From Devosia sp. A8/3-2 (GTDB lineage Bacteria > Pseudomonadota > Alphaproteobacteria > Rhizobiales > Devosiaceae), in contig CP104975.1 of NCBI GenBank assembly GCA_025452255.1, positions 372,001 to 436,000 on the forward strand: DNA of 64,000 nucleotides, read 5' to 3'. A model generated the notes under the pieces. That model had not been told where the DNA came from and searched no databases. It was given only the letters and a program-made list of their open reading frames with translations. A program made the position numbers and the translations under genes. Shown here in pieces: positions 10,012-19,801 of the stretch (its first letter is position 1; every line of letters begins with the position of its first letter).

Positions 10012-10242
10012 ATGCAAAACAATCTCCGCCTTCTGGCACTGGTAGCCGCCTCTGCCGTTATGCTCGCCGGCTGCAACAGTACAAATTCGAACTATGACGC
10101 CCCACTGGAGCCGAGTCAGACCACTTTCTCCGGCCCTAGAACAACCTACGATGCTCCCCCAGAGCCCGGCCAGACTTCGATGCAAGGGCCGGGGGCAACC
10201 CCTGATGCGCCGCTGGAGCCGGGTCAGACCACGCTCCAATAA
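10012..10242 (+). CDS. Small lipoprotein with three tandem Pro/Gln repeats
   Basis: A 76-residue protein. A lipoprotein signal (MQNNLRLLALVAASAVMLAGC) ends in the lipobox LAGC, so Cys21 would be lipidated and the protein anchored in the envelope. The mature part is almost only three imperfect units: YDAPLEPSQTTFSGPRTT, YDAPPEPGQTSMQGPGAT and PDAPLEPGQTTLQ. Such Pro/Thr/Gln-rich chains are probably disordered. Decayed copies lie at 4783-4925 and 9600-9655. No known family is recognised. There is no obvious operon partner; the IS110 element follows in the opposite direction. Confidence 0.7.
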   Translation: MQNNLRLLALVAASAVMLAGCNSTNSNYDAPLEPSQTTFSGPRTTYDAPPEPGQTSMQGPGATPDAPLEPGQTTLQ

Positions 10243-10552
10243 TCCTGCCAGAACAGGGTTTGCCCTCTTCGCCAAGTATGGGAAAGGGCATCCCATCTGT
10301 GGACGCCCCGTAAGACGCAAGCGGTATTTTGAAGGTTATAGCTGGTAGTCGGATGCTGCCATCTGTCCGGCCTCTGATGCAGCACCAGAGGCTGCGGGCC
10401 CGTATGGGAGTTCGTGGATCGGATCCATATCACCCACGGCGTGCTCTTGGCACAGTGGAATGCCACTGGTTTGCCGGCCCCGTCTCGCCGACTGTTGTGC
10501 CATACCTTCCTTCGACCGACTCCGTCTCCGACGACCTCTGGTTCGCTTTGGC
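10243..10552. other. Gap between the lipoprotein and the IS110 transposase stop
   Basis: No gene recognised. Its right part is probably the non-coding end of the IS110 element, whose transposase stops at 10553; element borders cannot be fixed without an empty site. Confidence 0.35.
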
Positions 10553-11583
10553 TTACGCCGTAGCAGCGACCGGAGCTTTGTATTCCTCTTGCTTGATGAG
10601 CAGCGCCCAGACGATCCGCGCCGTCTTGTTGGCCGGGGCTACGGTGACCAGCATCCGCGGTTTCCGGGCCATCATCTGCTCGAGCCGAGATCCTGCCGGC
10701 GCGCCTCGCTTGCTCGCCTGCAGGACGACCGCACTGCAGCCAATGATTAGAAGACGCCGCAACGTTCGCTCGCCCATCTTCGTGATCGAGCCTAGCCTTT
10801 GCTTACCTCCCGTCGAGAGCTGCCTTGGCGCCGAGCCCAACCAGGCTGCAAAGTCTCGTCCTCTGGTGAACGTCTCGGCCGGCGGAGCCAGGGCGGCAAT
10901 CGCAGTGGCCGTGATCGGACCCACGCCGGTATGGTCATGAGCCGCCCGGCGATCACATCTTCGCGGGCGCGCCGTGCGATCTCCTTGTCCGAGTCGCCGA
11001 TCTTGGTGTTCAACGCCTCTAGCAGATCGACCATCGTGCGGAACATGGGCCCGGCTGCCTCTGGAAGCGACGAGCCCATTGCGCCCTCGAGCAGGTCGCT
11101 GAGCCTTGCCACATGCGAGGGACCTTTTGGTGCGACCCAGCCATACTCCGTCAGATGCCCGCGGATGGCGTTGATCAACTGGGTGCGCTGTCGCACCAGC
11201 AGGTCCCGGGTTCGGAACACCGTGGCTGATGCCTGCTGCTCCTCGCTCTTGATCGCCACGAACCGCATATTCGGGCGCTGGGCAGCTTCGCAGATGGCCT
11301 CGGCATCGACCGCATCGTTCTTGTTCCGCTTCACAAAGGGCTTCACGTAGGCGGGCGGGATCAGCTTCACTTCGTGACCCATCTGCGTGAGTTCACGCGC
11401 CCAGTGGTGCGCACCTCCGCAGGCCTCCAACGCCACCGGGCACCGTGGCTGCCGGGCGAAGAACTCGAGCAACTTCGTGCGGCTGATCTTCCGGCTGAAC
11501 AGCGCTCGACCGCTCGCGTCTGCGCCGTGCGCGTGGAAAACGTTCTTCGCAATATCCAGACCGATTGTGCTAACTTCCGACAT
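10553..11583 (-). mobile_element. IS110-family transposase (one-base frameshift)
   Basis: About 343 residues when joined. The N-terminal RuvC-like DEDD domain begins MSEVSTIGLDIAKNVFHAHG (first Asp in GLDIAK) with KNDAVDAEAICEA further on. The C-terminal Tnp20 domain has GPITATAIAAL, RDFAAWLGSAPRQ, MGERTLRRLL and the usual serine region. A strong GGAGG precedes ATG 11583. The frame breaks near 10920: the expected PGVGPI codons CCG GGC GTG are read as CCG GCG TGG, that is, one G missing from a GGG. IS110 elements lack inverted repeats and move as circles guided by a bridge RNA from a non-coding end. Confidence 0.85.
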
Positions 11584-11615
11584 GGGCGCCTCCTCAAGTG
11601 GTGTGTTCAACACCT

Positions 11616-11636
11616 CCACTTTGGCACATCGATGCC
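11616..11636 (-). repeat. IS110 left-end motif shared with the 30732 element
   Basis: On the minus strand it reads GGCATCGATGTGCCAAAGTGG; the IS110 stub at 30732-30752 has GGCATCTGAGTGCCAAAGTGG in the same place before its transposase start. This is probably part of the conserved non-coding end, where a bridge RNA would be encoded. Confidence 0.4.
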
Positions 11637-12302
11637 GTCGGGGGCGTCCACCCCATCACCCTATCGGGTAAGACTGACCCCTTGCGCTAAATCCTTCGCG
11701 CTGCCGACTTGGTGAATGGGCTTGTGGTTGCCGAAATTCTGCGGCCAAACTGCTCAGGCTCACAAACCGACATGGGCTCAGGGAGGCACAAGCCGAGCCT
11801 CTGCCCTCCCGAAGACTAAAGACCGGCTCGACCGCGGCAAGGTGTGAACGCCAACCTCTGATCACAGTACAGTGCGTGGGACGATTCTCCGTGCATCGAG
11901 ACCAAGCCACGCCCAACAATCACGGTCCCGCAATCCTGAAATGGCGAGAGGACATTGACCGCCATGAGGCGTCCCTGCGGCCTTCTACCGTTTCGACCAT
12001 GCTGTTTGGGTGAGACCAATGGATCGAGCACACCGGGTCAAACTCGAGATCTGGCTTGCCGAACGTGGGCTAACCTTTCCGGCTTGGGCAGACTGTGACG
12101 ACTATTGCGGCTGATGTAGATTAACTGCAGGCAACGCTTGCGCGTATATCTGCCACAATCGCGCTAGGGCCAATCAAGCCAGCGGTCACCGGTTTGTCTT
12201 GAATCTCAACGAGTCCCCGTCGCAGCCCAGCGGCCCTCGATAGCCCTCGCCTTCGCCACCGGTTATGCGCCACGCGTTGAAGCAGACACCCGTTTGGTCG
12301 CC
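11637..12302. other. Gap with no intact gene
   Basis: Contains copy 2 of a short repeat (11711-11746). Around 12121-12260 the minus strand keeps an open stretch (AGLRRGLVEIQDKPVTAGL) that I cannot assign. It may be the tail of a gene fused to the xth remnant. Confidence 0.35.
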
Positions 12303-12679
12303 TCAATGGCGATTTCGCCAATCCGCTCGGGCCCTCTCTGTTGAGAGGTCATACGATGCAACTGTCAGCCCCAAAATCTCGGAGTTGTCCAACACCGCTT
12401 CCAGACAGTCCATCAGGTCCTTACCCATTAAGCCGCCTTGCTCGGCATAGTCGTTGGCCCAGCTGCTGGCCATGCGCCAGAATGGCAACACCGTTATAGG
12501 ATTTTGACCGTGCCAGATCGCGCCGTAGCCAGCGTCCTGCAAGGCGGTGATGGGAAACGTCTCGTCGGAGGTTTTGATTTCCTGCAGGCAGACGATATCG
12601 GGGCGGTTTCAGCCAGCCTTCGCAGCAGCACAGGCAACCGGCCGTTGACGCCATTCACGTTGTAAGTGGCGATCCGCAT
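12303..12679 (-). pseudogene. xth: Exodeoxyribonuclease III N-terminal remnant, fused to another gene piece
   Basis: The start MRIATYNVNGVNGRLPVLLR is that of ExoIII/AP endonuclease. It continues through frame changes as DIVCLQEIK-like, LQDAGYGAIWHG and KSYNGVAILAHG, covering roughly the first 75 of 260 residues. After that the homology stops; the downstream stretch (MGKDLMDCLEAVLDNSEILG, LTVASYD) resembles an arginase-type C-terminus rather than ExoIII. It starts 2 bases after alkB and would have formed a repair pair with it. This is a genuine truncation, not only an indel. Confidence 0.65.
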
Positions 12680-12681
12680 GT

Positions 12682-13248
12682 TCAGTGTCCCTGTGCAAGG
12701 CTACGGAATGTCAGCGAGTAGCGCGTTTCCGACACCGGCGGGATGCTGTGTTCCCACTCCGATCGCACCGCCCCGCTGAACAGATAGACTGAACGCGGTA
12801 TGAGCGCCGTCGAAACCCTTTGCCATTTGTCTTCGAACCGGCGCCGCAACCGCAGTGTACAGGCGGCGCCGACCGAGACGCCGACTATCTCGCCAAAGAC
12901 CGCCTTGTCCTTGTGCCAACCAATGCCGGCGCCCGGGCCATATTCGGTTACTAGGACCTGCTGGAAATTCTCGGCGCTCCGGCCGACAGCGGCGGCCGCA
13001 CGGTCGTGGATGGGAACAAGAAACTCCGGAACGGCATCGACCTGTCGAAGCGTCGCCGCCGCGAAGTCATATTTCCAGCCAAACGACACCACGCGGCGTT
13101 TGCCGAGAAACCCATGGAAGTCGAATTCTCGGAAGGGAAGGTTTTTGAGATCGCTCAACAACACATCCTCCTCGACAGCGGTGAGCACATCCGCCTCGTA
13201 GGCGAAGCCTTCTGGAAATGGCGACGCGCCGAAGAGATCAAGTGTCAT
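12682..13248 (-). CDS. alkB: Alpha-ketoglutarate-dependent dioxygenase AlkB-like
   Basis: An intact 188-residue protein. The iron site is visible as GWHKDK (His and Asp) and WEHSIPPV (second His), and the 2-oxoglutarate-binding arginines as TRYSLTFR. The enzyme oxidatively removes methyl groups from damaged DNA or RNA bases in the cytoplasm, releasing formaldehyde and succinate. It lies 15 bases after the MFS gene and 2 bases before the xth remnant, so one transcript is likely. The C-terminal 2OG-Fe core fills most of the sequence; no extra domain is present. Confidence 0.9.
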   Translation of the reverse strand: MTLDLFGASPFPEGFAYEADVLTAVEEDVLLSDLKNLPFREFDFHGFLGKRRVVSFGWKYDFAAATLRQVDAVPEFLVPIHDRAAAAVGRSAENFQQVLVTEYGPGAGIGWHKDKAVFGEIVGVSVGAACTLRLRRRFEDKWQRVSTALIPRSVYLFSGAVRSEWEHSIPPVSETRYSLTFRSLAQGH

Positions 13249-13263
13249 GATGGACGAACGTTC

Positions 13264-14450
13264 CTAACGCTGCCGGGTTCGCCACGACTTCGACCTGTAG
13301 ACAGAACCGTCAGCCACTCTGCCGAATGGTTTGCGGAACAGGAGAACTGCCAAGCTGGCGGCCATCACCACGGTGCCGGAGGCAAACGCAAGCCGAATAC
13401 CGAATAGTTCAACCAGTCCGCCGAGCACGATCGGCGTGGCGATCGCCGACAGAAAAGCCAATTGCGACAGCGAAGCCACGTTCACCGCCGAGGGTCGGTC
13501 CGTCAGCCGGGCCGCTGCGGAAATGGCCATTGGGAACAGGGCGCTGGTGCCGAACCCCATAAGCACCAAACCAAACATGGCAAGTCCTGCGTAAGCGGAT
13601 AAGATCACCAGAGCCAGTCCTGCCAAAGCGATACACGCCATGCCCAAGGCTAGCCGTGTCTCGCCGACGCGGCGCTCGATGACCGGGTAAGATAACCTGC
13701 CGAAGGCTCGGCCCACTGCCCAGACGGTTACAGCCACCGTGGCAGCAACTGCGTTCAAGGCATAGCCGTCCCTCAGCAGGATAACGGACCAGTCGGACGC
13801 AGCGTTGTCGAGATAGAGCGAGGCGCCACCAGCGATAAACAGCATCACGATGGCGAGCGTTGGACGGACCACTCTGGCGTCCGAGCCAATCGCTTCGTCC
13901 CATCGGGCGGGGACGGTCTGCATCCTTTGGGTAGCGATGATCGCCATTGCCGTGGCCACTGGCAGCATGATCGTCAGGTGAAGCCATGGCGCTAGTCCCA
14001 AGGCTCGAAAGCCGATCCCGGCGGTTCCCGCGAGGACGGTGCCAAGACTATAAAATCCATGCGCACGAACCAGAATTTTTTGGCCGAGCGCCGTCTCCAT
14101 CCGGTCCGCTTCGACATTGCCGGTGATGGCCAGTATGCCCTGCAGGGCCCCGGCTATTAGCAAAGCCGCAAAGAGCACAGGCACCGCTGTAGAAAGCGTC
14201 GCGATAACTAGGGCAGCCCCTGGGCGGGGACTACCAACCGAAAACTGCGTTGAAAACTCAGCCCGGCAGCAAACCGCGTGCCGAAGGTGAACATCAACAG
14301 GATACCCACAGGATAGCCGCTCAGGCTCTGCCCAAGCGCCCATCCGTCCATGCCCGCTTGCGACTGAACGTCAGCAATGCGGGGATACCAGCTCCCCAAC
14401 ATGAGGGAGCAAGCGAAAAAGGCCAAGTAGAGCCGGGCGGACAAACTCAT
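13264..14450 (-). CDS. MFS transporter (frameshifted)
   Basis: About 395 residues. The first frame starts MSLSARLYLAFFACSLMLGSWYPRI and holds the first two helices; near 14220-14290 the reading moves to the frame that runs to 13264 through about ten more helices (AALLIAGALQGILAITGN, LMGFGTSALFPMA). The YPRI and the GFG/SALFP motifs resemble the FucP/YbjJ-type group. It begins 7 bases after the SDR stop and is followed by alkB after 15 bases. The substrate is unknown. Confidence 0.75.
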
Positions 14451-14457
14451 GGCGAAG

Positions 14458-15350
14458 CTAGGCGATGCCCTTGCCGCCAGTCACGCCGTAGACTTCGCCA
14501 TTGATGAAGCTGGCTTCCCGGCTGGCTAGCAGCACATAGACGGGAGCCAGCTCGACCGGCTGGCTCGGCCTGCCGAAATCGCTGTCCTTACCGAACTGCT
14601 CGACCTTCTCATCAGGCTGGCCGCCGCTGGGCTGCAGCACGGTCCAGAACGGACCGGGAGCAACGACATTGGCGCGGATGCCCTTCTTGATCACTTGCTT
14701 GGCCAGCGCCTTAGTATACGCGACAATGCCGGCCTTGGTGGTAGCGTAATCTAACAAGATTGGTGATGGCTCGTACGCTTGGATCGACGCCGTAGTGATA
14801 ATTGCTGCGCCAGTGGCAAATGCGGCACGGCCGCTCGGGCGATCCAATGCAGCGCATAAAGATTGGTCTTGATGGTCTGGTCGAAATCATCGGTACTGAC
14901 TTCGGCCACTGACTCATGAAATTGCTGGCGGGCGGCATTGACGACTAGGATGTCGATCCCTTGCAGGCCCTCGACCGTCCGCTGCACCATCTGCTTGCAC
15001 CAGCTTTCGTCCTTGACGTCTCCGGCCAGCCCGAGCGCTTTGCGGCCTTCCGCCTCGATTAGGGCGATGACCTGCTTGGCATCAGCCTCCTCTTCGGGCA
15101 GATAGCCGATCGCGACATCCGCGCCCTCACGCGCATAGGCGATAGCGGCCGCACGGCCGATGCCAGAGTCGCCGCCGGTAATGAGGGCCTTCCGACCCGC
15201 TAAGCGCCCTGACCCCCTGTAGCTTTCTTCGCCATGATCGGGTTTCGGAACCATCTCTTGCGCCAAGCCGGGCGCCGGCTGTGGCTGCTTGGGAAAGGGC
15301 GGGCGCGGAAACTGCTTGCGTGGGTCCTGCATCTTCAGGCGGTCGGTCAT
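14458..15350 (-). CDS. SDR family oxidoreductase, YghA type (one-base frameshift)
   Basis: About 297 residues from ATG 15350, chosen over an upstream start because GAGG precedes it and the family begins this way. The N-terminal extension is proline-rich ([16 protein letters not shown]) and ends in [14 protein letters not shown], a hallmark of this SDR subgroup. The cofactor motif is TGGDSGIG and the catalytic residues are in TASIQ and YATTK. The frame breaks near 14835: PHLPPGAAII needs CCA CCT GGC but CCA CTG GCG is read, one C missing. A paralogue lies at 33372-34234. It heads the SDR-MFS-alkB-xth run. An NAD(P)-dependent stress-linked dehydrogenase is likely. Confidence 0.85.
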
Positions 15351-15846
15351 GGCATCCTCGCTGTGTGTGGTTACAGGCAGCAATGACATTGCGAGCGCAG
15401 GGTTCCGCGTGGCGGTCGCCACCCGCGCTCAATTTCAGGAATTCACTGGCCGGGAGGCAGAGCCGTTTTGTCGTCTGCCTCGTTTGAACGTCATAAGCTA
15501 ACTACTGAAGCCTGCCGATCGCAGGGGCGTCGAACTCTATTCGGAGCTGCACTGGGCTTGCGGCCGGGCGGCGGCGATCCTGCGGCTCGGTGAACAAAGG
15601 AACGCCCCGGAGGAGGACTGCTGGCGCGGTTTCAAGTTGAGAGGACCGCGCCGCGGCAATTTGGGCGGATAGTGGCGCTACGCGACGAGTTGACAGACTA
15701 GGGCTTGGCAAGCGCCTGCCCGGGGGTTCAACTCACACCTTGTCCCCAAAATGTTGAATCGCCCGATCATACCTTTTGCGGTCACTTTCCGCCGTGGAAC
15801 TAATGGTCGACGCTCCCTACACACTTGAATTGTAACGAGAACAAAG
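15351..15846. other. Intergenic region upstream of the SDR operon
   Basis: No coding or RNA feature is recognised. It should hold the promoter of the minus-strand SDR operon, but I cannot mark boxes with confidence. Confidence 0.35.
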
Positions 15847-16023
15847 ATGTCCAAGAAATATGCGTCAGCAGTCCTGCGCTGGTGGCAATATGCCGGCCCG
15901 GCGGACACGTGGTCCAGCGCTACGGTCTCCACAATATTGCTCGGCTGCCAACGGTGGATAGAAAAGATTGGTCCAGCCTCCGACCCGGCCATGCGTGAAC
16001 CGGTTTTGACCATCGTCGGTTAG
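15847..16023 (+). CDS. Possible 58-residue small protein
   Basis: An ATG with a weak AGAAC site opens MSKKYASAVLRWWQYAGPAD and ends REPVLTIVG. It is Trp-rich and has no known domain. It sits 144 bases before katE in the same direction and could be a small leader gene or chance. Confidence 0.3.
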   Translation: MSKKYASAVLRWWQYAGPADTWSSATVSTILLGCQRWIEKIGPASDPAMREPVLTIVG

Positions 16024-16167
16024 TAGCCAGCCAACGGGAGGAAAAGCGCAAAAGTTCCGCTACGGTTTCGGTCGGATATCCCGGCAGAGACCTTATATCG
16101 ACCGGCCGTCGGAACGTTTTTGTTCGAAAGGTCTTAGAGTCCCCAGCAGCGAACCGGGGAGAGAACA

Positions 16168-18283
16168 ATGGCCAAGCGTTCCAAGACCAACGGACTTGAA
16201 ACGGCAGTTTACGGGGATCAAACCGTCAATCGGGCGGCCGGCGGAGAGACCCATCAAACCGCTGAACAGGGCTACGAGATCCTTACGACCCAGCAGGGGA
16301 CGCCGGTGGCGGACGACCAGAATACGCTGCGCCAAGGTGAACGCGGCCCTGCCTTGATCGAGGATACCCATTTTCGCGAGAAGATTTTTCATTTCGATCA
16401 CGAGCGTATCCCGGAGCGGGTCGTGCATGCGCGCGGCTATGGCGCCCATGGCTTTTTTGAGACCTACAAGCCGCTGACCAAGATCACCCGCGCCGATATC
16501 TTCCAGCGGGCCGGAGAGCAGACGCCTGTCTTCGTTCGGTTCTCCACCGTGGCCGGCAGCAAGGGATCGTTCTGACTCGGCGCAGGACGTGCGTGGCTTC
16601 GCCGTTAAGTTCTATACCCGGGAGGGTAACTGGGATTTGGTGGGCAACAATATCCCGGTCTTCTTCATCCGAGACGCCATCAAGTTTCCCGACGTGATCC
16701 ACTCGGTCAAACCAGAGCCGGATAAGGAGTTCCCGCAGGCGCAAAGCGCCCACGACAATTTCTGGGATTTCATCTCGCTGACCCCGGAATCCATGCACAT
16801 GATCATGTGGGTGATGTCGGATCGAGCCATTCCGCGGTCGTTCCGGTTCATGCAGGGCTTTGGTGTGCACACCTTCCGATTGGTCAATGCCAAGGGCGAG
16901 TCCAGCTTCGTCAAATTTCACTGGAAGCCTAAGCTCGGCCTTCAGTCGGTATTGTGGAACGAGGCCGTGAAGATCAATGGGGCCGATCCCGATTTCCACC
17001 GACGCGATCTGTGGAATGCCATCCAAAGTGGCGCATTCCCCGAATGGGAACTCTGCCTGCAGGTGTTCGACCGAGATTTCGCTGACAGCTTCGATTTTGA
17101 CGTGCTCGATCCCACCAAGATTATTCCCGAGGAAATTCTGCCGGCGGAGCCAGTGGGTCGGCTGGTGCTCAACCGCATGCCGGAGAACTTCTTCGCTGAG
17201 ACCGAGCAGGTGGCGTTCATGACGCAGAACATCGTGCCCGGCATCGAGTTCTCCAACGATCCGCTGCTGCAAGGGCGCAATTTTTCCTATCTCGATACCC
17301 AGCTTAAGCGCCTTGGGTCGCCCAATTTCGTCCAGTTGCCAATCAATGCGCCAAAATGCCCCTTCCATCACTTCCAGCAGGATGGGCACATGGCATTCCA
17401 GAATCCGCGTGGCCGCGCTAACTACGAACCCAATTCGTGGGGTCCGGAAATTGGCGGGCCGCGGGAAACGGCCGAGCGGGGTTTTCACACCTTCCCGGAA
17501 GAGGCCGAAGGCCCAAAGGTCCGGCTGCGCCCGGAGAGCTTTGCCGATCATTATAGCCGAGCCCGGCAATTCTATATCAGCCAGACTTTGATCGAGCAGC
17601 GTCACATCGCCGACGCCCCGGTATTCGAACTCAGCAAGTGCGAATTCCCGCCCATCCGGGAGCGTATGGTTGGCCATCTTCTTAATATCGACGCTGACCT
17701 CGCCCAAACCGTTGCCGACGGTTTGGGTCTGACTGCCTTGCCCACGCCGGCATCTGCTGCGGTGACGCCGCGGACGGACCTGCCGGCCTCCGATATGCTC
17801 AGCATCCTGAAAAACCCGCCGCCGTCGCTCGAGGGGCGCAAGATTGGGGTGCTGGTCACCGAAGGCGCCGATATAGAAATGCTCAAGGCTTTGCAGGACG
17901 CTATCGTCGCCGAGGGCGCCGTCATCGAAATCATAGCGCCGACAATCGGCGGTGTGACACTGAGTGACGGAACGCTACAACCCGCTCACCACAAGCTCGA
18001 CGGCGGACCCTCCGTCCTGTTCGATGCCGTCGCGCTGCTGATCACCGACGAGGGGGTCCTTTCCCTCATGAAGCTGCCGCCGGCCCACGACTTCGTTAGT
18101 GATGCCTATGCGCATTACAAATTTCTCGGCTTCACCGAACCTGCAGCCAAACTGTTCAAAAAGATCGGACTCCCCGACGACCTCGACGATGGGTTCATCG
18201 CCCTGAACCAGCCCGGCGATATGGAGGGGTTTATCACGGCGAGTCGTGCCCTCCGGTTTTGGGATCGTCCAGACGGCGCATAA
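16168..18283 (+). CDS. katE: Large-subunit catalase, KatE/HPII type (frameshifted)
   Basis: About 705 residues once joined, matching clade 2 catalases with a C-terminal DJ-1/PfpI-like domain. The catalytic His is in [12 protein letters not shown], the Asn in VGNNIPVFF, and the haem-ligating Tyr in [12 protein letters not shown]. The C-terminal domain begins near [19 protein letters not shown]. The frame breaks near 16570: [12 protein letters not shown] would follow GSK, but GGATCG is followed by TTCTGA, an apparent extra base that makes a stop. The enzyme splits hydrogen peroxide to water and oxygen. GGGGAGAGAAC precedes the ATG. The remaining sequence is free of stops. Confidence 0.9.
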
Positions 18284-18360
18284 CCGCACGAAACGGGCGG
18301 CGACCGGAAGTGCACGGTCACACCATAAGCGTCTTCGTCGGGCCGCAGCAGTACGAGGTT

Positions 18361-18460
18361 TTCTAGGTCCGCGGCGCCGCGGCCATGGCACCGCCGACCA
18401 GTGTGGCAAGGCTCCAGAATCCGTGTCCGCCGTTCTTGCACGTCTGTGATGCGGGGATAC
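18361..18460 (-). pseudogene. MFS fragment resembling the 13264-14450 transporter
   Basis: The minus strand reads GHGFWSLATLVGGAM, which parallels AHGFYSLGTVLAGTAG inside the MFS gene at 13264-14450. It is only about 30 codons long and is joined directly to a flavin-oxidase fragment, forming a chimera. Confidence 0.4.
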
Positions 18461-18610
18461 CAGCGATGTCCGCAATGACGATGCGGTCATCGCCGTGGCT
18501 CGCGAAGATTTCCTTCGGCGTCACATTGGGAACGCCGTGCGTATCGACCGTCGCCAACCAGCAGAGCACGGAGTTTGAATGTCGGTTCTCACCGCGTCGT
18601 TGATCTTCAT
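18440..18610 (-). pseudogene. Pyridoxamine-5'-phosphate-oxidase-like N-terminal fragment
   Basis: From ATG 18610 the strand reads MKINDAVRTDIQ, then after one missing base NSVLCWLATVDTHGVPNVTP and KEIFASHGDDRIVIADIA, the FMN-binding start of small PNPOx-like split-barrel proteins. The homology ends near 18456, where MFS-like sequence takes over. Thus about 50 of 140 residues remain. Confidence 0.6.
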
Positions 18611-18630
18611 ACCGTAGGTGTCCGCTTCGT

Positions 18631-19244
18631 TCACAGCTTCTCAGAAATGAGGCGAAGGCCAAAAGCAGCGAGCACCGTCCCAATAGTGCGTTCAATCCAG
18701 AAACCGAACCTTTCGTAGGCCACTCGCGCCGGCCGTGAGGACAGAAGGACGATCACGAACCCGTACCACAAAATCTCCAACGCAAATCCCCCGGCGAGGA
18801 TCACGAGCTTCGCCCATAGCGCCGTATCGAGTGGAACGGCGACAGCAAAAGGCCGATGAAGAAGGCGACGCCTTTCGGGTTCGATAGATTGACGATCAGG
18901 CCCATCCGCAGGCCACGTAAGGTGCCCGCAGGTGCAACGCCAAAACCTTGGGCGGTGGTGGCGGGCTTGGTGGCGAGCCAAGCCATCACCCCAAGGTAGA
19001 CGAGGTAACACCCGCCGGCGATCTGTATGAGGCTCGTGAGCCATCCGATCCGGGTCAACATCAGAGCCAGCCCGGTCATCGTCAGGATCGCATAGAGCGT
19101 TGCCGCAATTGCAAGTCCAAATGTCGCCCCAACTGCCGCAGGGCGAGCACCTGAAATGGAAAGCCTTCGATCAAGGCGAAGTTCGGACCAGGGGCTCACA
19201 ACCACCGCAGCATACAGCCCCAGCGCGGCAATTCCGAACTCATA
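18631..19244 (-). pseudogene. LysE/RhtB-family exporter with several frameshifts
   Basis: Joined across at least three indels (near 19235, 19190 and 18840) the protein is about 205 residues with six helices. Visible blocks are GLYAAVVVSPGPNFALI in mixed frames, IQIAGGCYLVYLGVMAWL, MGLIVNLSNPKGVAFFIGLL and a C-terminus ending in FGLRLISEKL. SPGPN and NPKG are family signatures. Members export amino acids or related solutes across the inner membrane. Either a badly read gene or a true pseudogene. Confidence 0.7.
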
Positions 19245-19444
19245 CTATGCTCCATTAGACGTTTGCCCGACGTACTGTGACTCATGCGGGACGCGTCTGC
19301 AATGTCCGCTTCCAAGGATGTCGCACACGCTAAGGAACGACTTAGAAGGGTCGGTAGCTGTCGTTCCAGACCGCCTTTTTGCGAATCCTACGACAGCTTT
19401 GCTCGGGACCACGGGGGCATGGCATGAAACTACACAGGCACTGG

Positions 19445-19465
19445 CGTATTGTATTTTGCAATACG
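19445..19465 (+). promoter_or_regulatory. Palindromic operator upstream of the toxin-antitoxin pair
   Basis: A perfect inverted repeat CGTATTG-7-CAATACG, centred 50 bases before the antitoxin start. Ribbon-helix-helix antitoxins of the DUF1778 type repress their own operon through such sites, so this is the likely autoregulatory operator. Confidence 0.6.
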
Positions 19466-19504
19466 ACCAGCTATGTTGTCGTCCTGAACAATGGAGGTAT
19501 TGCC

Positions 19505-19798
19505 ATGCCCAATATCATCGGGCGCAAGGATCATCCCCTCTCGATGCGACTGCCGTCAGCAGACATTGCCATGATCGACCGTGCCGCCAGCCTGCGGGGC
19601 CGCTCAAGAACCGATTTCGTACGCGACGCGGCGGTGCGGGAAGCGGAGAATGTCGTCATGGAAGCTATGCCCATTCGTATGAGCGCGGAGGGGTTCAGGA
19701 CCTTCATGGACGCCTTGGCCCAGCCGGGCCGGCCTGTGCCAGAAATGGTCGAGGTCATGCGGCGTCCAGCGCCATGGGAGACGAGCGGCGGGGACTGA
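19505..19798 (+). CDS. DUF1778/TacA-type ribbon-helix-helix antitoxin
   Basis: A 97-residue protein; ATG 19505 is chosen over an upstream in-frame start because GGAGG lies seven bases before it. The RHH DNA-binding region is HPLSMRLPSADIAMIDRAAS (residues 9-28), followed by LRGRSRTDFVRDAAVREAE. The C-terminus (about 60-97) would wrap the toxin. The toxin gene starts 3 bases after the stop. The antitoxin neutralises the acetyltransferase and, with it, represses the operon. Confidence 0.85.
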   Translation: MPNIIGRKDHPLSMRLPSADIAMIDRAASLRGRSRTDFVRDAAVREAENVVMEAMPIRMSAEGFRTFMDALAQPGRPVPEMVEVMRRPAPWETSGGD

Positions 19799-19801
19799 TC
19801 C

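Noticed and set aside
10329..11350. Plus-strand reading frames in the IS110 region.
   Set aside because: They are reverse shadows of the transposase on the minus strand.
4000..12450. A single integrative element covering the left accessory region.
   Set aside because: There is no integrase, tRNA attachment site or matched direct repeat; the short repeat pair at 9785/11711 is too weak on its own.
16484..17707. A 407-codon minus-strand frame inside the catalase.
   Set aside because: It is a shadow of katE in GC-rich DNA; the plus strand has all catalase motifs.
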